Shown one piece after another: positions 58,544 to 64,000 of a stretch of DNA of 64,000 bases. A program made the translations under genes and the position numbers. The DNA comes from Lineus longissimus (lineage: Eukaryota; Nemertea; Pilidiophora; Heteronemertea; Lineidae). The notes beneath the pieces are model-generated. The model was given only the letters and a program-made list of their open reading frames with translations, was not told the DNA's origin and did no database searches. Location of the stretch: assembly GCF_910592395.1 (NCBI RefSeq), contig NC_088309.1:19408599-19472598 (forward strand), read 5' to 3'. Every line of letters begins with the position of its first letter. The stretch's first letter is position 1.

Positions 58544-59164
58544 TATAAGGGTGTCCCCTTTCTGAGAAAACTAACATCCTTCTGGTATTCTAGCCACTCC
58601 AGTTTAGTGATGAATCTGGTGTAGCTTAGGTTCATTCTCAATCTTTAATGGACGGTCCTGTTCTTGTGAAGAATCCCATCTTCTGTCGTATTCCATCCCA
58701 TCCACCCAAACTGAGGGACTTTGTCAGGACATGGTTGAAGTTGCTACGAATCTTCAGGGCTTAGAGAGCATCAGTCAGATAGAGGCCTAGGCCCTACAGC
58801 TATGCCCATCCTATGACTTGTGATGCTGAAAGCTTGGCAACAGAGGGAAATGGTCTGAGGTTGTGTCAAGAGCCAGAAGACCGTGACTACAACAGTCTAG
58901 CACCACATTCATTGGTAATTGAGAGGCCAGTAATAAATGATGACGACGAAATAAGAAGATGATCAGACGAACAGGGATGATGGCAACTTGCCCTGCTGTG
59001 CCACATTGCTCTAAAATGACCATCTCAGCTAGACCATCTCAGCTTCTCATTGGGATAATACAGTAACACTGTGACCCCATTTTTTGTTGGATTCATTTTC
59101 ACTGAGGAGTGGTCAATAATGAGATTTTCATGCCAGTCTGATTATCATCAGTTCAGAGAGTGAC

Positions 59165-59870
59165 TACCTGAGAGTTATGTGGAGTTCCCCCAATGTGTTA
59201 ACTTTTTCATTTCATTTGTAAATTAGCAGCTGCTTGTTTCACATCACAATCATTGGGCCTTTTGTACTTTGCAAGATTTGAAGCTGCAAGAAGAGGCACT
59301 GATTACTTATTGTAGTTGTGAAATTTGTTGTAAATTTGTGTTGCCTCTTTTGTCCTTGGGAAATGTGGGCGAGATAATCTCAGAAATTAGTCTCGGTCAG
59401 CGTACATAGACATTGTGAGCATGAAAGACATGATGAAGGACTTGGTCCTACAATCAGAGCTGAATTATCTGCCATCCGGATGAGAGGTTAACCTCTCAGT
59501 AAACCTGGAGACTGTTAATCCTCCTGGAGACGGGGAAAGAGTGTAGCTAGATTTATTGTAATAGTTAGTTCTAGGTCTAGGTTTCTTGTGCAAGGACACA
59601 TATACTGATGTTAATCAACAGTGGTCTTTCTGAGAGTTCTGTGGAGTTCCCCCAATGTGTTAATTCTTTCATGCCAATTGTAAATAAGCAGTGCTTGTTT
59701 CACATCACAATCATTGGGCCTTTTGTCCTTAGCAAGATTTGAAGCTGCCAGAAAAAGCACTGATGACATATTACAGATTGTTAAATATTGTTAATTTATG
59801 TTGATTCTTTTGTCATTAGCAAATGTTGGTGACATTGGTTATCAGAAATTCGCATTAACTTGAGATTGTA
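59165..59870 (+). repeat. Two diverged copies of a block of about 240 bp
   Basis: GTGGAGTTCCCCCAATGTGT, GCAAGATTTGAAGCTGC and TCAGAAATT recur about 470 bp apart (near 59180-59400 and 59640-59850). Confidence 0.8.
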
Positions 59871-60454
59871 TCATCTGAGTGTCATCCAAGTTTCAACTTT
59901 GTAGTTCCAGCTCTGGATGAGATTTACAAAATTAGTGCCTTTGATTCATTTGTAGTTATTAGAATAGAAATTGTGAAATTTGTTGTCATTTGGAAATGAA
60001 ATTATAAGGCCTCAGTTCCAGCCAAATGCTTTGCAAGGACAGCATTGTCTCTGCGTCCTGCTGGAGTAAACAGTCTGAGAAATAATTTCTTGGACTGGCT
60101 GGCGCTCCAGAGAAACTCTACCTAAAGAATACTTTTGAGTTTTGTTTTGCAATTTTTGATTTAGAATGCCTAAAGATTGTATGCTTCACTCCTGAATTGG
60201 TAAAGAAGAGATGTTTTAAATTTACTTGGCCATAGGCCTGATTATTTCAGCGGTCTGTACTCTACCAAAAATTCACCATGATGGGACAAATTCACAGCCT
60301 GTGACTGGAAGACGAGCTAAGTGCATGTATGTGGAATAGCCTGGCTGTTTGTGACGTCCCAACCATGTTTGACCTATTTAGTAATCTATGCCAGAAGTCC
60401 ATGTTGCCTAGGACAATGTCACAACCTGTAAGGATACTCCAGGAGTGAAGTCCA

Positions 60455-60735
60455 AGAAATGCAGTGGACCTTGTGGACCTCCAGCTCCAGAAGTGATGCG
60501 ACAGTGTCCCTGATGGACCTCAAGCTTATGAAGGGATGTGACAGTGTCTGGTGGAATTTCGTCTCCTGAAGTGATGTGACGGTATCTCGAGTGGACTTCC
60601 AGCTCCTGAAGTGATGTGACAGTGACCCTGGTGAACCTCCAACTCCTGAAGCAATGTGACAGGGTCTCTTGTGGACCTACAACTCCTAAAGTGATGTGAC
60701 AGTGTCCCTGATGGTCTTCCAGCTGTTGAAGTGGA
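60455..60735 (+). repeat. Minisatellite of about 57 bp units
   Basis: Five to six units with CTCCTGAAGTGATGTGACAG, then GTCCCTGGTGGACCTCCA variants. It abuts the next satellite array directly. Confidence 0.9.
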
Positions 60736-61215
60736 GCTTCCTATTCAGGGTGTCTCAAAGGATGGTAGGTTGTTCTCCAACAAGGACAAGTATCCTTGAT
60801 GTAGGGCTCGCTGTTAAGGGTGTCTCAAGCGATAGCACACACTTCTCCAACCGAGACAAGGTGTCCTTCATGAGAGCCGACCCTATACTGGGTGTCTCAA
60901 GCGATGGTAGGTTGTCCTCTGACTAGGATAAGATGTCCTTAATGTAGAGTTCATCATTCAGGGTGTATCAAAAGACAGTAGGATGTTGCCCAGGACTAGT
61001 TATCCAACTTTGACAAAATATCCTGGGTGTTGAGCTCCCTATTCAGAATGTCTTGAGTGATAGCAGGCTATTCGCCAACTAGGACAAGATGTCCTTAATG
61101 TAGAGCTCCCTATTCAGGGTTTCTCGCACTATGGTCGGCTGTTGAGCACTCCAACTAGGACAAGATGCCATAGGGTTGGAGCTCCTTAATCAGGGAATCT
61201 CAAGCGATGGTAGGC
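60736..61215 (+). repeat. Satellite array of the 71-72 bp family, third locus
   Basis: About seven units with ATTCAGGGTGTCTCAAAGGA, GGTTGTTCTCCAACAAGGAC and AAGATGTCCTTAATGTAGAG. It is closest to the arrays at 48.65-50.0 kb and shares their right-hand flank. Confidence 0.92.
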
Positions 61216-61915
61216 TAAATGCGCGCACCTGGGACAACATCAAGACCCTTCTATCTTAGATAGAATTCTATCATGCTGTGCTCATGAAGACAGGCCAAAC
61301 CAGACAACTGCCTTTCACGCATCCTGGTGGCTTCAATGTGAAAGAAGTGACACAAAGACTCGTATGACATTATACAATTCTACTCTATTATCCATGATCA
61401 CTTTTCATTCCAGAGACATCGTAGAAATTGTACAAAATAATAACTTTTGACATGCATGAAGAGAGAAATTCGAATTCGATTCGATTCACGAAGACTACAT
61501 GTGGATGGCACAGAGCCACATTTGCAGTATGAATTATTTTACTGTCAAGAGCAAATGAGATGCCCTTACTATGACTACGAGTGCAATATAACTAGAATGT
61601 AGCTCAAAATTCATTAAACCAAGATTTGATACCATTTTCAAAATTTCTTTTAAACTGCACAATTATATCCATTGGATCAACAACATAGCACATTATGATA
61701 GCAACATAAGCTTTCTCCATCAAAAGTTTCATTCCATACTATAGTCCATTCCGAAGTTCACTACTCGGTGTGAATTGGTCACGAATATTCACACACCAAA
61801 GAGGTATCTTACTGGTGGCCCTTGAATCTCCCCATTTAAGCTGTCTTCGAAGCTCACAATCTATGCGCCAGTTCTAATCGGTCCGAAACTCCGAGTATGA
61901 ATTCTTTCCCAGTGT
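61216..61915. other. Array flank and UBA6 3' region
   Basis: CACCTGGGACAACATCAAGA near 61227 matches the flank at 50009. The rest is presumed UBA6 3' UTR. TTCATTCCATACTAT and CACACTCCAAGG-like strings recur twice around 61730-61930. No exon seen. Confidence 0.5.
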
Positions 61916-63420
61916 TCACACTCCAAGGAAGTATCGAACAGGCGGCCCTGGAATCTCCTCATTCGAGCCGTCTTCGAAGCTCACAATCAGATCGACATAC
62001 TTCCGAGTTGCTTGACACTTGATCAGCTTCAGCATCCTGAAGATAGAAAGATTACTGATTAATCAAGAATAAACGCCGAAAGAAAAGAGACTTGTCAACA
62101 GTTTGATTCAAAGGTCATAAGACACTATAAATCCCATTCTCTAAGCAGACAGAAGGGTATTCTCTCTTTTAGTTCAAAATATGTGATATCCCAGTCTGTT
62201 ACTTGCTGTCACAAAACTATACCAGCAGAACTACTTACGTTTGAGGTAGTCGTTTCTTATGTCCAGGCATAATGGGAACATAAATCATCTTGACACCATG
62301 GACCACCATGGCTGTGTCTAAACCAAACTTGGTCTGAAATATCGGGTTAAAAACATATTATGTCCGAGTGGTGGCGTGAATTAGACCAATGTTTAAATTG
62401 AACATCAATTTACACCTGTGTGGAGTAAGGCATGCAAGATAAAGAGAACTGTCTAGAGTCACATGCCGAAAGTGGGAATCGAGCCTAAGATCTCTTGACC
62501 GCCAGTCGAAGGTCCAAATCACTACACCACAGCAGCTCCTTAAAGTACAAGGACCAAGGACTTGAAGTAATATACGATACATGACGGCTGCAAAACTTAG
62601 CAATTGAAGTACTGTACCTTGAAATAATTTAAGAAATTCTGCAGCGTAAAGTCCTTGCTACCGTACACATCCCAATGGTCCCAGAGTGTGAACGTCAAGC
62701 CATCCTTTATCACAGACTTTTCAACAGCACCAGGTTCGGAGAACAGAATCACAGGCAATGCTAGATTCAGGAAACAATTCTTATACATCTCTAGTGGACA
62801 TTTCTGTACCACCTTTATCAGTTCGACTGTCACCTGAAATAACATCGAAAATGTAAATGACTAAAGAGTGATGAATATTTCACGAGGATAGCTGAATGTG
62901 ATCTGAAGAAAACTTTGTTGTGGAAAAAAGTTTTTCTTCCCTTTGCTCCATATGTCTACTTTTGCCAAAGCCGGTCAAAACGGCCAAACGATTAAGGCAA
63001 AAATGCTTACCAATCCTGCAACAGCAGCTGTAGTCGTTGCTATAGCAGGCACGATCCTCCCAGCTATCCGTTTGACCTTCAGTCTATCTGACTGCTCTAT
63101 ACTATACATCTCTGCCCTGGCATTCTGTAAAATGGAAGCAGTACATTCATCACAGCCTAATTATTGCCTCCTTACCAGAATTCGAGCATTTATAGTAGCC
63201 TACAATGTATTTGAATGTCAGTCTACACAACGGCATTGTTAATATTTAATTTTTATTACACATTACACAATTGGAAATTTTCAAATTTCTAACCAACTGA
63301 GTAGGCATTTAAGAGCTATTTGAGGAGTATGCAAACTTACTGCAGCAGCGGTGATGAAGTCTATGTGTCCATTACTGTCGTCATCCTTTTCAAACACTGC
63401 AGGTTTCATACCACTGATCA
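61916..63420 (-). CDS. UBA6: Ubiquitin-like modifier-activating enzyme 6, C-terminal part, 5 exons
   Basis: UBA6 is a ubiquitin-activating E1 enzyme that loads ubiquitin onto dedicated E2s such as USE1 (and FAT10 in vertebrates). Exons in transcript order: 63420-63341, 63124-63011, 62833-62618, 62333-62239, 62036-61916; GT-AG introns and matching phases give the last 207 aa. The 5' part, including the first adenylation half and probably the catalytic cysteine, lies beyond the right edge. Visible: [18 protein letters not shown] and [20 protein letters not shown], the end of the adenylation/Cys-domain region; [35 protein letters not shown]; then the ubiquitin-fold domain that recruits E2, with [17 protein letters not shown] and [15 protein letters not shown]. 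The end [10 protein letters not shown], then [12 protein letters not shown], is the UBA6-type ending and distinguishes it from UBA1. Confidence 0.95.
62428..62545 (-). mobile_element. tRNA-derived SINE in a UBA6 intron
   Basis: The minus strand reads GAGCTGCTGTGGTGTAGTGA (A box) and 45 bp later TAGGCTCGATTCCCAC (B box). The spacing is tRNA-like but the arms do not fold as a functional tRNA. Confidence 0.7.
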
Positions 63421-63589
63421 CTAAAAACAGACACAAGCAACATAAAGGTGGAGAGATATTCGAACTGTAGCTAGTTTCAGAAGAATGAAATGGCCAGGGC
63501 CATTGTGCTCACCTCATGTGGAGGAAAGATGGATAAAGAGCATGGTCTTGTGTCATGTAGTGTTAGGTTTGATGTAGGTCCAAGCAATT

Positions 63590-64000
63590 ACAATTTCCCC
63601 AAAATGGCCAATTTACAGTACATTCGACCTCTGTGACCTTGAAAAGTAGGTCAAATCAAAGAAGACCCGGGTGACACATTGAATGGTTGTTAGAATTAGA
63701 TGTACCAATGATATAAAATTGGTGCCAATCGGGCAAGTCATTACTAGGAATAATGGCATTTTGAAGAATTTAGGATTTGGCCCCCTCCCTGGAGGCCAAA
63801 CGGCAAATCAGATCGCACCAAACTTCGGTACCTGAGATCACCTGACCAAGGGGTACATGTGTACTTAATTTGTGATCAATAGTCATTGCAGTTAAGAAAC
63901 GTGCCATAGTTACGGCCCGACGGCGAATTTACGCCATTTGACCTCTGTGACCTTGACAAGAAGGTCAAATTAAAAACCTGTGTGACATATACTGTATGGT
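63590..64000. repeat. Interspersed repeat rich in TGACCT/AGGTCA half-sites, two copies
   Basis: CGACCTCTGTGACCTTGAAA then GTAGGTCAAA near 63627, and TGACCTCTGTGACCTTGACA then GAAGGTCAAA near 63940, about 315 bp apart. The second copy is cut by the window edge. The element lies in the UBA6 intron upstream of the first visible exon. No further UBA6 exon was found here. Confidence 0.75.

Larger units (their letters stand above)
57990..59260 (+). repeat. Partial third copy of the duplicated unit, with insertion and deletion
   Basis: It carries B3 (58015-58127), then the unit boundary string. A hairpin element is inserted at about 58168-58549. The sequence then resumes at AGGGTGTCCCCTTTCTGAGA and jumps by about 960 bp of missing unit sequence (GTGTAGCTT joined to GGTTCATTCTCAATC), removing the A segment acceptor. 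The later part matches through GTGACTACCTGAGAG. Confidence 0.85.

Overview
The window is nuclear DNA from a bilaterian animal, most likely a marine invertebrate. It holds intron-rich genes with GT-AG introns, AT-rich intergenic DNA, tRNA-derived SINEs, MITEs, a decayed non-LTR retrotransposon and large minisatellite arrays. The encoded proteins are clear orthologues of vertebrate genes, but the introns are short and the repeats are not vertebrate. A lophotrochozoan such as a mollusc, brachiopod or annelid is my best guess; a hemichordate or cephalochordate is not excluded. There is no sign of a prokaryotic operon, a CRISPR array or an integrated virus.

Five conserved protein genes could be assembled exon by exon. 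All exon sums keep frame and nearly all splice sites are canonical. (1) COMMD10, minus strand, 3953-7589, complete, 199 aa. (2) GPN2, plus strand, 7748-9184, complete, 311 aa, head to head with COMMD10 across about 160 bp. (3) TENT2/GLD2, the cytoplasmic poly(A) polymerase, minus strand, 15300-25570, complete, 724 aa with a long Gln/Ser-rich N-terminus. (4) UPF1, the nonsense-mediated decay helicase, plus strand, 29967-42755, 20 coding exons, 1120 aa. (5) the C-terminal 207 aa of UBA6, the second ubiquitin E1, minus strand, 61916-63420; the rest lies beyond the right edge. These are housekeeping genes of complex trafficking, GTPase-assisted RNA polymerase assembly, poly(A) tail extension, mRNA surveillance and ubiquitin activation. 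UPF1 and GLD2 both act on cytoplasmic mRNA, but I see no evidence that their closeness is functional.

The rest is repeat-rich. Positions 1-3000 hold a 71-72 bp satellite with a higher-order period of 815 bp, followed by two other minisatellites. The same 71-72 bp family returns at 48.65-50.0 kb as two arrays in opposite orientation, and at 60.7-61.2 kb. Between the last two, from 52.1 to 59.3 kb, lies a tandem segmental duplication (unit about 1.70 kb). Its copies carry two kinds of short open segment that each follow a splice acceptor. A promoter-like stretch and a possible first exon lie upstream at 50.47-51.09 kb. This is the best candidate for something undescribed here, either a duplicated lncRNA/small-protein locus or decayed duplicate exons, and it needs transcript evidence. 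Other notable structures are a 485 bp foldback element (28.69-29.17 kb), a hairpin insertion inside one duplication copy (58.40-58.54 kb), a perfect 36 bp palindrome (3605-3640), a TTAA-flanked MITE family, two perfect oestrogen-response-element palindromes (47.12-47.16 kb) and two RFX X-box palindromes (10.49-10.53 kb).
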